The notes: generated by a model from the sequence alone, not told the origin. A stretch of 6,440 bases of DNA from an uncultured Eubacterium sp. (GCA_934317205.1 CAKREL010000112.1:1-6440), one strand, 5' to 3'. Shown: positions 1 to 6,266, counted from the first letter of the stretch. Numbers and translations are program-made.

Positions 1-935
1 TTCAGGAATTTATATTCAATCTCAAATTCCTCAAATGAGAGATCATCCATATAAATAATGAACTTGTAATTTCTGTTTTTCACTGCTGCGATCACATTTG
101 ACAGATCTTTGAACTGATGCTTGTAAATTTCAATCATACGCAGACCCTGAGCGTAAAACTCGTTGACAATTGCTTTAATACTGGTTGATTTACCTGTACC
201 ACTGTCACCAAAGAGCAGTACGTTGTTTGCTTTTTTGCCTTCCACAAAAGCACGGGTATTGTCCACCAGTTTTTTCTTCTGGATCTCATATCCAACCAGA
301 TCGGACAGCATAACTTTGTCCATATTGTTGATTGGCAGAAATACAAGCTTACTGTCGGTGCGGTCCTGGATACGGAACGCTTTGTTCAGTCCAAACATAC
401 CAACACCATAGTCTCTGTAAAATTCGGTTACCGCTGTAAAAAATCCTTCTACATCTTTTGCCTGCTCCATACGACTACTTAATGCCTGTACTTTCTCACT
501 GACATTTTTGTTGTACATCAGTTCCTTTTTCTCGATAGCATGATAATTGGAAATCTGTGTAAAACAGTCAATGCCAAGTGATTTTTCGATTTCGGTAAAA
601 TCGTACTCAAACAAATTTTTGATCGCAGCAAAATCATTTCTTGCAAAATGATTGACGCTTCCGTCATTTGCGCCGATTTTTTCACAGGTGATGCTAAAAG
701 GATTTTCATTTGTAATAAGAAAATAAGCCAGATAATTGTGCCACAGATTTTTGTCAAATCCAAAATCCGTTGCCACCGTCAGCAGACGTTTAATCTGTGT
801 ATACACTTTACGGATCAACACTGCATTACTCTGGGTACCTTCCTCAAATTCCCGGAAAATTTCTCCCATCTGATATAAAATGCAATCCTCGTCTATATCT
901 CCATACATAATTAATTTTGCAATATCTCTGTACAT
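1..935 (-). CDS. DUF815-type AAA+ ATP-binding protein, partial (C-terminus beyond left edge)
   Basis: The first 311 codons are present and the reading frame is still open at the left edge. The sequence shows a Walker A motif GDSGTGKS at residues 243-250 (catalytic Lys249) and a Walker B stretch, KFIIYMDDLSFEEFE, with acidic Asp297-Asp298. Between them is the YKHQFKDLSNVI segment typical of DUF815 (PF05673) ATPases. The roughly 190 residues before the ATPase core form a helical N-terminal domain with no signal peptide or membrane segment, so the protein should be cytoplasmic. The ATG at 935-933 is chosen because a strong AGGAGG lies 7 nt upstream. Family members bind and presumably hydrolyse ATP, but no substrate or partner is established. 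The gene is transcribed divergently from the XpaC/TelA operon, which suggests a shared function (inference). Family assignment is confident; biological role is unknown. Confidence 0.88.
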   Translation of the reverse strand, partial: MYRDIAKLIMYGDIDEDCILYQMGEIFREFEEGTQSNAVLIRKVYTQIKRLLTVATDFGFDKNLWHNYLAYFLITNENPFSITCEKIGANDGSVNHFARNDFAAIKNLFEYDFTEIEKSLGIDCFTQISNYHAIEKKELMYNKNVSEKVQALSSRMEQAKDVEGFFTAVTEFYRDYGVGMFGLNKAFRIQDRTDSKLVFLPINNMDKVMLSDLVGYEIQKKKLVDNTRAFVEGKKANNVLLFGDSGTGKSTSIKAIVNEFYAQGLRMIEIYKHQFKDLSNVIAAVKNRNYKFIIYMDDLSFEEFEIEYKFL

Positions 936-941
936 ACTGAA

Positions 942-948
942 ACCTCCT
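942..948 (-). promoter_or_regulatory. Strong ribosome binding site of the DUF815 gene
   Basis: Read on the minus strand this is AGGAGGT, a near-perfect anti-Shine-Dalgarno complement, with about 7 nt to the ATG at 935. It fixes the start codon. Confidence 0.85.
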
Positions 949-1071
949 GTATTTTGTACATTTTTCTTATTCCTTCTGCAAAAAATCCATCTGCGGTCCA
1001 TCGCCTGTCTCACAGTACGGTTTTCACTTCCAGAATCTTTCTGCTGTTGGAACGGTTTATGTTTTTTTAAT

Positions 1072-1100
1072 AGTTTATACCCTTTTTTCCACTTTGCCAA
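1072..1100 (-). promoter_or_regulatory. Candidate promoter for the DUF815 ATPase gene
   Basis: On the minus strand, TTGGCA (1100-1095) is followed by an A/G-rich spacer and then TATAAACT (1079-1072). Taking TAAACT as the -10 gives a 17-nt spacer; taking TATAAA gives 15 nt. Transcription would begin about 130 nt before the ATG. This is the best sigma-A-like match in the region, but it is imperfect. Confidence 0.3.
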
Positions 1101-1103
1101 TAG

Positions 1104-1132
1104 TTGTATTTTTCTTTCTTATAAGGTATCAT
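1104..1132 (+). promoter_or_regulatory. Candidate promoter for the xpaC-telA operon
   Basis: TTGTAT (1104-1109), a 17-nt spacer and TATCAT (1127-1132) give a plausible sigma-A-type promoter, with a start near 1139 and a leader of about 70 nt. An alternative -10, TTATAA at 1119-1124, fits a TTGCCA at 1094-1099 with a longer spacer. The two divergent candidate promoters lie back to back and could compete. Confidence 0.35.
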
Positions 1133-1158
1133 AGAAATTGTTAATGCGAAGCACGCAG

Positions 1159-1180
1159 CAAGAATGCCATAGTATTCTTG
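1159..1180 (+). other. Small inverted repeat in the xpaC leader
   Basis: CAAGAAT (1159-1165) and ATTCTTG (1174-1180) are exact 7-bp inverted copies around an 8-nt loop, ending about 13 nt before the xpaC ribosome binding site. It could be a leader hairpin or an operator. No T-tract follows, so it is not an intrinsic terminator. Confidence 0.4.
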
Positions 1181-1210
1181 TATTGCCTATCACAAAGGAG
1201 ATTTTTTTAT

Positions 1211-2386
1211 ATGTCAAATACAAACTGGAATAATGTAGGTGATAAAATAAAAGATGCCGTTGATTCTGCAATCTCCACCGGAGATTTTTCAAACCTGAGC
1301 CGGTCCATCGGAGACGTGATCAACGACACTATTGACAATGTAAAGGATTCTGTAAAAAATACAACTCAGTCTAACAGAAATACTTATAGTTCCAATCCCT
1401 ATTATAAAACAGCACATACCTCGCCTGCTTCTGAGCAGACACAGACACCCGTGCTGTATAACAAACGTCCGGGCGGCCAGGCCGGTGCAATCATCAGTAT
1501 GGCACTCGGCTATTCTGTAGGAATTTTTACAGTAGCAGGTCTGATTACTTTTACTGCACTCAGTGCTGCTGTTTCCCACATGTTTATCGTTCCGCTCGCT
1601 ATTTTTGGTGTACTTGCAGTCACTGGATTTACTCTCGGTATCAATGGTACCCAAAAAATCCGTCTGCTGAACCGCTACAGAAGTTATGTCCGACAGATTG
1701 ACCATCATTTGAGCATTCCGCTTCAACAGCTTGCAGAATGCAATCACAAATCTACATCATTCATTGCAAAAGATCTGCAGAAAATGATTGATCAGCATCT
1801 GTTCTATGAAGCACATGTGGATACACAGGACAGCTACTTCCTGCTTTCTGATCAGGCTTACGAAGAATACCGCACTGCGAAACTCGAGTATTATGAGAAG
1901 AAAAAAGTTATCGAAAAAGAACAGGCTGAACATAAAGTACCTGCTGAGTGTCAGGAACTGATTGATGAAGGGCAGGCTTATATCCGCCATATCCGTGAAT
2001 GCAATGATGCAATCCCGGGAGAAGAAATATCTCGTAAACTCGATAAAATGGAGCAATTGGTACAGCGTATTTTTGACGAAGTCCGGATCCATCCGGAAGT
2101 TGCTCCGGATCTGCAGAGAATGATGAACTATTATCTGCCAACTACTTCCAAATTGCTGGATGCTTACCGTGAACTGGACAAGCAGCCCATTGCAGGTGAA
2201 AATATCAGCAATACAAAAGCTGAAATTGAACAAACAGTTGATACGCTGAATATTGCATTCGAAAAACTGCTCGACAGCTTATTTGCAGACCGTGCCTGGG
2301 ATATATCGTCTGATATATCGGTGCTGAACACCATGCTGGCACAGGAAGGTCTGAAGAAAGATGATTTCACTCTTAATAGCAAATAA
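1211..2386 (+). CDS. xpaC: XpaC-family (5-bromo-4-chloroindolyl phosphate hydrolysis family) membrane protein
   Basis: The protein is 391 aa. The ATG at 1211 is preferred over an upstream in-frame TTG at 1178 because AAAGGAG (1194-1200) sits 10 nt before it. Residues 1-50 are polar with a heptad-like pattern suggesting an amphipathic helix. Residues 52-90 are low-complexity and Ser/Thr/Asn/Pro-rich. Residues 92-120 and 123-146 are two hydrophobic membrane segments, forming a hairpin anchor. The rest is soluble and helical: residues 170-220 contain KDLQKMIDQHLFYEAHVD, which looks winged-helix-like, and residues 275-380 carry the typical XpaC region around PEVAPDLQRMMNYYLPTTSK. The family is named after a Bacillus gene linked to hydrolysis of the chromogenic phosphate; no phosphatase active site is visible here, so the name should not be read as a proven activity. 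In Bacillus subtilis xpaC is likewise followed by a TelA homologue (yaaN). Confidence 0.85.
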   Translation: MSNTNWNNVGDKIKDAVDSAISTGDFSNLSRSIGDVINDTIDNVKDSVKNTTQSNRNTYSSNPYYKTAHTSPASEQTQTPVLYNKRPGGQAGAIISMALGYSVGIFTVAGLITFTALSAAVSHMFIVPLAIFGVLAVTGFTLGINGTQKIRLLNRYRSYVRQIDHHLSIPLQQLAECNHKSTSFIAKDLQKMIDQHLFYEAHVDTQDSYFLLSDQAYEEYRTAKLEYYEKKKVIEKEQAEHKVPAECQELIDEGQAYIRHIRECNDAIPGEEISRKLDKMEQLVQRIFDEVRIHPEVAPDLQRMMNYYLPTTSKLLDAYRELDKQPIAGENISNTKAEIEQTVDTLNIAFEKLLDSLFADRAWDISSDISVLNTMLAQEGLKKDDFTLNSK

Positions 2387-2420
2387 TAATTCATACAATT
2401 TAATTTCAAGATCATTATTT

Positions 2421-2426
2421 AAGGAG
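2421..2426 (+). promoter_or_regulatory. Ribosome binding site of telA
   Basis: AAGGAG lies 10 nt before the ATG at 2437. The 50-nt gap between the xpaC stop and telA holds no hairpin or promoter that I can support, so the two genes are most likely co-transcribed. Confidence 0.75.
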
Positions 2427-2436
2427 ATATATTACT

Positions 2437-3594
2437 ATGGACAACGAATTCAAAGATTTTACAACCACACCAACACTGACTTTTGATGTGGCACCTGAGA
2501 CAAAAGATGCACCAGCTACGACGTCTGCTTCCGAGCTTGCAGAACAGGTTTCCGATCCAGCTTTCAGTGAGAACAATCTGTCACCAGAGGAATTGCAGAT
2601 GGTCAATGATTTTTCTGAAAAAATTGACCTGCATAACTCTCAGGCAATCCTGCAGTACGGCGTTGGCACACAGAAAAAAATGGCTGATTTTTCTGAAGCT
2701 GCCCTGAACAATGTCCGCACCAAAGACCTTGGTGAAGTTGGCGACATGCTTTCTGCTCTGGTTATCGATCTGAAAAGCTTTGATGTCACTGAGCAGGACA
2801 AAGGATTCAAAGGATTATTCAAGAAATCTGCCAACAAGATCACTGCCATGAAAGCCAAATATGACAAAGCGGAAGTAAATGTAAATAATGTATGTACCGC
2901 CCTTGAGGGTCATCAGGTAACTCTGATGAAAGACATTGCCCTGTTGGACAAAATGTACGATGTCAACCTGACTTATTTCAAAGAACTTTCCATGTACATC
3001 CTTGCCGGCAAAAAGAAACTGGAAGAAGTTCGTAATGGAGAACTCGCAGCAGCAATTGCTAAAGCAAACACATCAAATCTGCCGGAAGATGCACAGGCTG
3101 CCAAGGATCTGCAGTCTATGTGTGATCGTTTTGAGAAAAAAATCCATGATCTGGAACTTACAAGAATGATTTCCATTCAGACTGGACCACAAATCCGTAT
3201 GGTACAAAATAATGATACTCTGATGGCTGAAAAAATTCAGTCCACTATCGTTAATACCATTCCGCTCTGGAAAAGCCAGATGGTACTTGCACTTGGCATT
3301 GAACACTCTGCACAGGCTGCCAAAGCACAACGTGAAGTAGCTGATATGACAAATGAACTGCTACGCAAAAATGCTGACATTCTGAAAACTGCTACTATTG
3401 ATACTGCCAGAGAATCTGAGCGTGGCATTGTAGATCTTGAGACACTGAAACATACAAATGAATCTCTGATCAGCACTTTTGATGAAGTGTTAAAGATTCA
3501 GACCGAAGGTCGCGAGAAACGCCGCACAGCTGAAGCTGAAATGCAGCGTATGGAAGATGAGCTGAAGAAAAAACTGCTTGAAATCCATAAATAA
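2437..3594 (+). CDS. telA: TelA-family toxic anion resistance protein
   Basis: The protein is 385 aa, a normal length for TelA/KlaA/YaaN (PF05816). The first 50 residues are acidic and disordered-looking. The rest is almost entirely helical and charged, with long coiled-coil-like stretches around residues 130-240 and 295-385. The family hallmark is clear at residues 251-287, with RMVQNND, EKIQSTI, IPLWKSQM and LALGI. There is no signal peptide or membrane segment, so it is likely cytoplasmic and may associate with the membrane through its partner. Relatives were found through tellurite resistance on plasmids, but chromosomal copies mostly lack a defined role, so tellurite resistance is not implied for this organism. 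It lies 50 nt downstream of xpaC in one operon and is followed by a terminator. The family call is secure; the function is inferred only loosely. Confidence 0.92.
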   Translation: MDNEFKDFTTTPTLTFDVAPETKDAPATTSASELAEQVSDPAFSENNLSPEELQMVNDFSEKIDLHNSQAILQYGVGTQKKMADFSEAALNNVRTKDLGEVGDMLSALVIDLKSFDVTEQDKGFKGLFKKSANKITAMKAKYDKAEVNVNNVCTALEGHQVTLMKDIALLDKMYDVNLTYFKELSMYILAGKKKLEEVRNGELAAAIAKANTSNLPEDAQAAKDLQSMCDRFEKKIHDLELTRMISIQTGPQIRMVQNNDTLMAEKIQSTIVNTIPLWKSQMVLALGIEHSAQAAKAQREVADMTNELLRKNADILKTATIDTARESERGIVDLETLKHTNESLISTFDEVLKIQTEGREKRRTAEAEMQRMEDELKKKLLEIHK

Positions 3595-3615
3595 CTTCTT
3601 ATTTGTCTGTACAAG

Positions 3616-3665
3616 GAACAAATTTTCGTGCGAATGCATATCGTTTGCAAGAAATGCTTTTGTTC
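3616..3665 (+). other. Imperfect inverted repeat in the telA 3' region
   Basis: GAACAAA (3616-3622) is the exact reverse complement of TTTGTTC (3659-3665). Weaker internal pairing is possible, such as TTTC with GAAA and GCGA with TCGT. No T-tract follows, so it would be a structured 3' end upstream of the true terminator rather than a terminator itself. Confidence 0.3.
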
Positions 3666-3700
3666 GATAGGAACTTCCACATAATTTCCTATTAAATAAG

Positions 3701-3765
3701 ATAACTCCATTGCAGGAACGGCGGATTTCCGATATTCGCCGCACTGCTTTGGAGTTATTTTTATT
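3701..3765 (+). terminator. Terminator after telA, probably bidirectional (shared with the kinase gene)
   Basis: The outer arms ATAACTCCA (3701-3709) and TGGAGTTAT (3750-3758) pair perfectly. After a 2-nt internal mismatch, GCAG pairs with CTGC and then CGGCG with CGCCG, leaving an A/T-rich loop. The plus strand then reads TTTTTATT, which suits termination of xpaC-telA about 165 nt after the telA stop. On the minus strand the hairpin starts 13 nt after the kinase stop codon and is followed by CTTATTTAAT, a weaker U-tract, so it probably serves both convergent operons. Confidence 0.8.
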
Positions 3766-3771
3766 GGTTTC

Positions 3772-5091
3772 TTAAATGCCAAACAAGATCTTTATTTCTG
3801 TTCCTTTTCCAATTTCACTTTCAATTTTGAGCTCTGCTTTATGCATCACTGCAATGTGTTTTACAATCGCAAGACCTAGACCTGTTCCACCCGTCTGCTT
3901 TGATCTGCTCTTGTCTACGCGATAAAACCGTTCAAAAATACGATTCTGATCTTCCTTTGATACACCAATTCCGGTATCTTTTACCGATACAAATGGATGC
4001 TTATCTTCTTCGCCAACTGTAACGAGCACAGACCCACCGACATGATTGTAACGGATAGCGTTATCACACAGATTATAAATCAGTTCATCTATCATACGGC
4101 GATTAGCCTGGATCACCTCACTTGCACCTTTCACTCGAACTACTACCTGGTGTTTATTAGCCTGCATTTCTAGCATATCCTGACAATTTAATGCCATCTC
4201 ATACAGATCCACTTGTTCTTTATCTATACACTCTTCCACAGAATCCAACTGTGACAGGCGTAAAATATCATTGATCAATGTCAGCAGGCGCTGGGAACTC
4301 TTATGGATTTCCCCTGCAAAACGCACAGTATCTTCCCCCTGTGCAATCCCCGATTCAATCAGTTCTGCATAACCAGAAATAGATGTTAGCGGTGTCTTCA
4401 ACTCATGAGATACATTTGCCGTAAACTCCTGCCGCATCTTTGAATTTCGTTTCAATTCCCGATGCTGCTGATTGATTGTCTCAATAAATGGCTGAATCTC
4501 CGGATATGTCTGCATTTCACTTACTTTTTCTACATCCACAGCCAACATTTCAATTGGTTCGATAAACCGTTTTGTCATAATATGTCCCAAAACCAGGCAT
4601 AATACAAAAATCACTGCAAAAATACCTATACACTCTGGCACCAGATACGTACACATTTTTGCTACATACGGAATATCTCTGGACACACGGATAATACAGC
4701 CATTATCCAGCTTTTCTGCATAATAAAAAGACAGCGTACCGATGGTATTGGAACGTCTCGTTGCCTTTCCTTCACCTTCTTTTATTGCCTGCTGAACCTC
4801 CGGTCGTTCCATATGATTTTCCATTTTGCTGGCATTGCCTTTACTTTCATAAAGCACACTTCCGTCTGCACTGACCAGCGTAATGCGCAAACCATCTGCA
4901 TTTGCATCATAATTCTGTTCCAATGTATCAACAATGTAATCCGAACTTGCAAGGACATGAACATCTGTCTGCAGATCCTGGAAAATCTGCTTCTGTAACA
5001 TCAAAAAATATGCCCAGAATGTCAATCCAATGGTCAGTAAAATTGCCAATGCAGCAATTCCAACTAAATTTTTATGAATTTTTTTTCTCAT
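3772..5091 (-). CDS. Sensor histidine kinase, PhoR-like, second gene of a two-component operon
   Basis: This is a 439-aa membrane kinase. Membrane segments lie at about residues 10-32 and 152-172 and flank a sensor domain of about 118 aa outside the cell. That domain contains LRITLVSADGSVLYES and an NHMERPEVQQAIKEGEG segment with RRSNT, a pattern common in clostridial PhoR-like kinases. A short linker (173-215) leads to the dimerisation domain FTANVSHELKTPLTSISGY with phospho-acceptor His229. The ATP-binding domain has the N-box (Asn340, Asn344), DTGIGV (372-377), RIFERFYRVD (385-393) and GGTGLGLAI (401-409), so it should be active. No cytoplasmic PAS domain is present, unlike classical PhoR. 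The ATG at 5091 has a GAGG 8 nt upstream. It lies 56 nt after the response regulator, its evident partner. A phosphate stimulus is inferred, not shown. Confidence 0.93.
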   Translation of the reverse strand: MRKKIHKNLVGIAALAILLTIGLTFWAYFLMLQKQIFQDLQTDVHVLASSDYIVDTLEQNYDANADGLRITLVSADGSVLYESKGNASKMENHMERPEVQQAIKEGEGKATRRSNTIGTLSFYYAEKLDNGCIIRVSRDIPYVAKMCTYLVPECIGIFAVIFVLCLVLGHIMTKRFIEPIEMLAVDVEKVSEMQTYPEIQPFIETINQQHRELKRNSKMRQEFTANVSHELKTPLTSISGYAELIESGIAQGEDTVRFAGEIHKSSQRLLTLINDILRLSQLDSVEECIDKEQVDLYEMALNCQDMLEMQANKHQVVVRVKGASEVIQANRRMIDELIYNLCDNAIRYNHVGGSVLVTVGEEDKHPFVSVKDTGIGVSKEDQNRIFERFYRVDKSRSKQTGGTGLGLAIVKHIAVMHKAELKIESEIGKGTEIKILFGI

Positions 5092-5122
5092 ACCTTCTGC
5101 CTCGTCAAAAACTATTTATATC

Positions 5123-5143
5123 TCGCTTTATAAGCTAAAGCGA
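5123..5143 (-). other. Intercistronic hairpin between response regulator and kinase
   Basis: TCGCTTTA (5123-5130) and TAAAGCGA (5136-5143) form a perfect 8-bp stem with a 5-nt loop in the 56-nt gap. In the operon's own direction the stem is followed by GATATAAAT, without a U-tract, so it is not an obvious terminator. It may lower or stabilise kinase expression relative to the regulator. On the opposite strand it is followed by ATTTTT, which would make a weak terminator for antisense transcripts. Confidence 0.55.
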
Positions 5144-5147
5144 ATTT

Positions 5148-5828
5148 TTAATCTCTAATATGGTTCAAGCTATATCCTACATTTCGAACCGTCTGAATCA
5201 ATTTACCAGACGGACCCAGTTTCTGTCTCAGTGTCTTGATATGCATATCAAGTGTACGGGACTCACCAGTAAAATCCATCCCCCATATTTCTTCCATCAG
5301 ACGATCTCTTGTCAGTACAATCCCTTCATTCATGATCAGATATTTCAACAGTTCATATTCCTTATAAGTCAGATCACATTTCCCCTGTGCAGTATGTACC
5401 TCATGCTTACTGTCATTCAACGTAATATCTTCAAACTCATATACTTCTTTTTTCTGAATAGAAGCACTTCTTCTCAATAATGCTTTCACTCTGGAAATCA
5501 GTTCCATCACTCCAAACGGTTTCGTCAGATAATCATCTGCACCAAGATCCAGACCTTTTACTTTATCCAATTCTGTCGTTTTTGCCGTTACCATAATAAC
5601 CGGAACAAGAACTGTACTGTGATTTAGGCGCAGCTTTTTCAAAATCTGCAGTCCATCTTCATCCGGTAACATAATATCTAATAAAACCAAATCCGGAATT
5701 TCCTCATCTAAAGCGGCATAAAAATCTTTGGCACATTCAAATCCACGCACTTCATAACCAGAATTTTTCAGTGCAAAACTCTCTATTTCCTGAATATTTT
5801 TGTCATCTTCTACGATATAAATCATCAT
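5148..5828 (-). CDS. OmpR/PhoB-family response regulator, PhoP-like
   Basis: The protein is about 226 aa. The receiver domain (residues 1-120) has the acidic pocket EDD (7-9), phospho-acceptor Asp51 in LVLLDIMLPDEDG, Thr81 in VIMVTAKTT and Lys103 in YLTKPFG, so all switch residues are present. The C-terminal winged helix (about 130-226) includes LTYKEYELLKYLI, RDRLMEEIWG, the recognition segment RTLDMHIKTLRQKLG and TVRNVGYSL, which is diagnostic of the OmpR/PhoB class. An in-frame ATG lies five codons upstream at 5843, but AGGTGG at 5840-5835 overlaps its first codons and serves the ATG at 5828 (or the adjacent one at 5825), so the shorter start is chosen. It is first in an operon with the kinase. 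Upstream 11-bp-phased direct repeats suggest autoregulation. Phosphate control (PhoP/PhoB) is the nearest functional guess. Confidence 0.93.
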   Translation of the reverse strand: MMIYIVEDDKNIQEIESFALKNSGYEVRGFECAKDFYAALDEEIPDLVLLDIMLPDEDGLQILKKLRLNHSTVLVPVIMVTAKTTELDKVKGLDLGADDYLTKPFGVMELISRVKALLRRSASIQKKEVYEFEDITLNDSKHEVHTAQGKCDLTYKEYELLKYLIMNEGIVLTRDRLMEEIWGMDFTGESRTLDMHIKTLRQKLGPSGKLIQTVRNVGYSLNHIRD

Positions 5829-5834
5829 ATCTTC

Positions 5835-5840
5835 CCACCT
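5835..5840 (-). promoter_or_regulatory. Ribosome binding site deciding the response regulator start
   Basis: AGGTGG on the minus strand lies 6 nt before the ATG at 5828 and 9 nt before the ATG at 5825. It falls inside the reading frame that would begin at 5843, which argues against that longer start. Confidence 0.65.
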
Positions 5841-5948
5841 CATCTACATAAATCGGACATTCGCAATCCGCTTTCGCTACTTGCTCATTTCTTCACTATC
5901 TGGAAGTATTCTTAGTTTGTCACTCCTAATTAGCTTATTTTATTTATT

Positions 5949-5954
5949 ATTATA
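5949..5954 (-). promoter_or_regulatory. Proximal promoter (P2) -10 box of the two-component operon
   Basis: TATAAT on the minus strand is a consensus -10. No -35 match is found 17 nt upstream (GATTTC). Instead the hexamer is preceded at 8 nt by an array of direct repeats, as expected for an activator-dependent promoter. Transcription would start near 5942, about 114 nt before the ATG. Confidence 0.55.
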
Positions 5955-5962
5955 AATATCGC

Positions 5963-6002
5963 CCGTAAAATGAAATCATATTTTAGGTAAATTCTATGTA
6001 AA
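5963..6002 (-). promoter_or_regulatory. PhoP-box-like direct repeat array (autoregulatory site)
   Basis: On the minus strand the sequence reads TTTACAT-N4-TTTACCT-N4-TATGATT-N4-TTTACGG-N8-TATAAT. Units begin every 11 nt and three of the four share TTTAC. Established knowledge: OmpR-family dimers bind head-to-tail repeats at 11-bp spacing, and Bacillus PhoP-activated promoters carry four TTAACA-like hexamers with 5-bp gaps between about -60 and -20. This array occupies about -60 to -21 relative to the predicted start. Binding by the adjacent regulator is inferred. Confidence 0.6.
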
Positions 6003-6014
6003 AAATTTTACATA
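5995..6014. promoter_or_regulatory. Perfect 20-nt inverted repeat over the distal promoter start
   Basis: TATGTAAAA and TTTTACATA are exact 9-bp inverted copies around a central AA. The repeat begins 1 nt after the distal -10 box, covers the predicted P1 start near 6009 and includes the first PhoP-box-like unit (5996-6002). It is a candidate operator or a short hairpin at the 5' end of the P1 transcript. Confidence 0.55.
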
Positions 6015-6015
6015 T

Positions 6016-6024
6016 ATTATACCA
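6016..6024 (-). promoter_or_regulatory. Distal promoter (P1), extended -10, of the two-component operon
   Basis: TGGTATAAT on the minus strand is a perfect extended -10 (TG-N-TATAAT). The -35 position (GCTATC at 6044-6039) is weak, which extended -10 promoters tolerate. It would give a basal transcript with a leader of about 180 nt. Confidence 0.6.
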
Positions 6025-6070
6025 CGTATCTTGTTTCGGATAGCTTAAAATTTACTATTTAGGTTTTTAT

Positions 6071-6137
6071 AAGAACTCCTGGAATTTTGTCTCACTCGCT
6101 AACAATCGCTCCTTGAGAAAAAATTTCAAGAGTTCTT
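6071..6137. repeat. Long stem-loop A with conserved loop motif
   Basis: The 24-nt arms 6071-6094 and 6114-6137 are near-complementary (three differences, some readable as wobble pairs). The loop holds GCTAACAATCGCT at 6098-6110. The stem ends AAGAACTC / GAGTTCTT, followed on the plus strand by TATC and on the minus strand by ATAAAAACC. It could act as a back-up terminator for etfA read-through, but the shared loop suggests membership of a repeat family. Confidence 0.7.
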
Positions 6138-6157
6138 TATCTACACAATGAATTTTG

Positions 6158-6240
6158 TAAATTTTTGCGCCACCCTGCACTGCGTACCGCACAAGGTTTC
6201 CTCGGCAAGCGGCATAGACACAGTGGTGACAGTAAATTTA
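6158..6240. repeat. Long imperfect stem-loop B
   Basis: TAAATTT (6158-6164) pairs with AAATTTA (6234-6240), CACC (6171-6174) with GGTG (6225-6228), and CCGC (6187-6190) with GCGG (6209-6212); shorter or wobble pairs lie between these anchors. The 15-nt string TTTCCTCGGCAAGCG at 6197-6211 recurs at 6280-6294 in stem-loop C. There is no T-tract, so this is better called a structured repeat than a terminator. Confidence 0.45.
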
Positions 6241-6266
6241 TAATCTGTAAATAAACGAAGGGAAAG

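Noticed and set aside
945..973. A TTGCAG-N17-TACAAA promoter close to the DUF815 start (minus strand)
   Set aside because: The transcription start would fall at or within the ribosome binding site, leaving no usable leader.
1178..1210. N-terminal extension of XpaC from an upstream TTG
   Set aside because: It overlaps the ribosome binding site AAAGGAG at 1194-1200, which is well placed for the ATG at 1211, and the extension sequence is unlike the polar family N-terminus.
1289..2233. Long minus-strand open frames opposite xpaC
   Set aside because: They lie antisense to a well-supported gene, resemble no family I recognise and have no good ribosome binding site; they are shadows.
2300..2322. 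Tandem GATATATCG units near the end of xpaC
   Set aside because: Only two short copies, in frame and encoding a DIS-S-DIS stretch; consistent with chance in coding sequence.
5829..5843. Five-codon extension of the response regulator from the ATG at 5843
   Set aside because: The AGGTGG ribosome binding site lies within these codons, and receiver domains normally start right before the hydrophobic IYIVEDD strand.
6148..6243. A 31-codon small protein gene on the plus strand
   Set aside because: No ribosome binding site, and the frame coincides with an imperfect hairpin and a repeated 15-mer, so it is better explained as a structural repeat. It is kept as part of a finding.
6232..6256. Further TTTAC direct repeats upstream of the two-component operon (TTTACAG and TTTACTG on the minus strand)
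   Set aside because: Their starts are 15 nt apart rather than 11, they lie far upstream of both promoters, and one falls in the base of stem-loop B.
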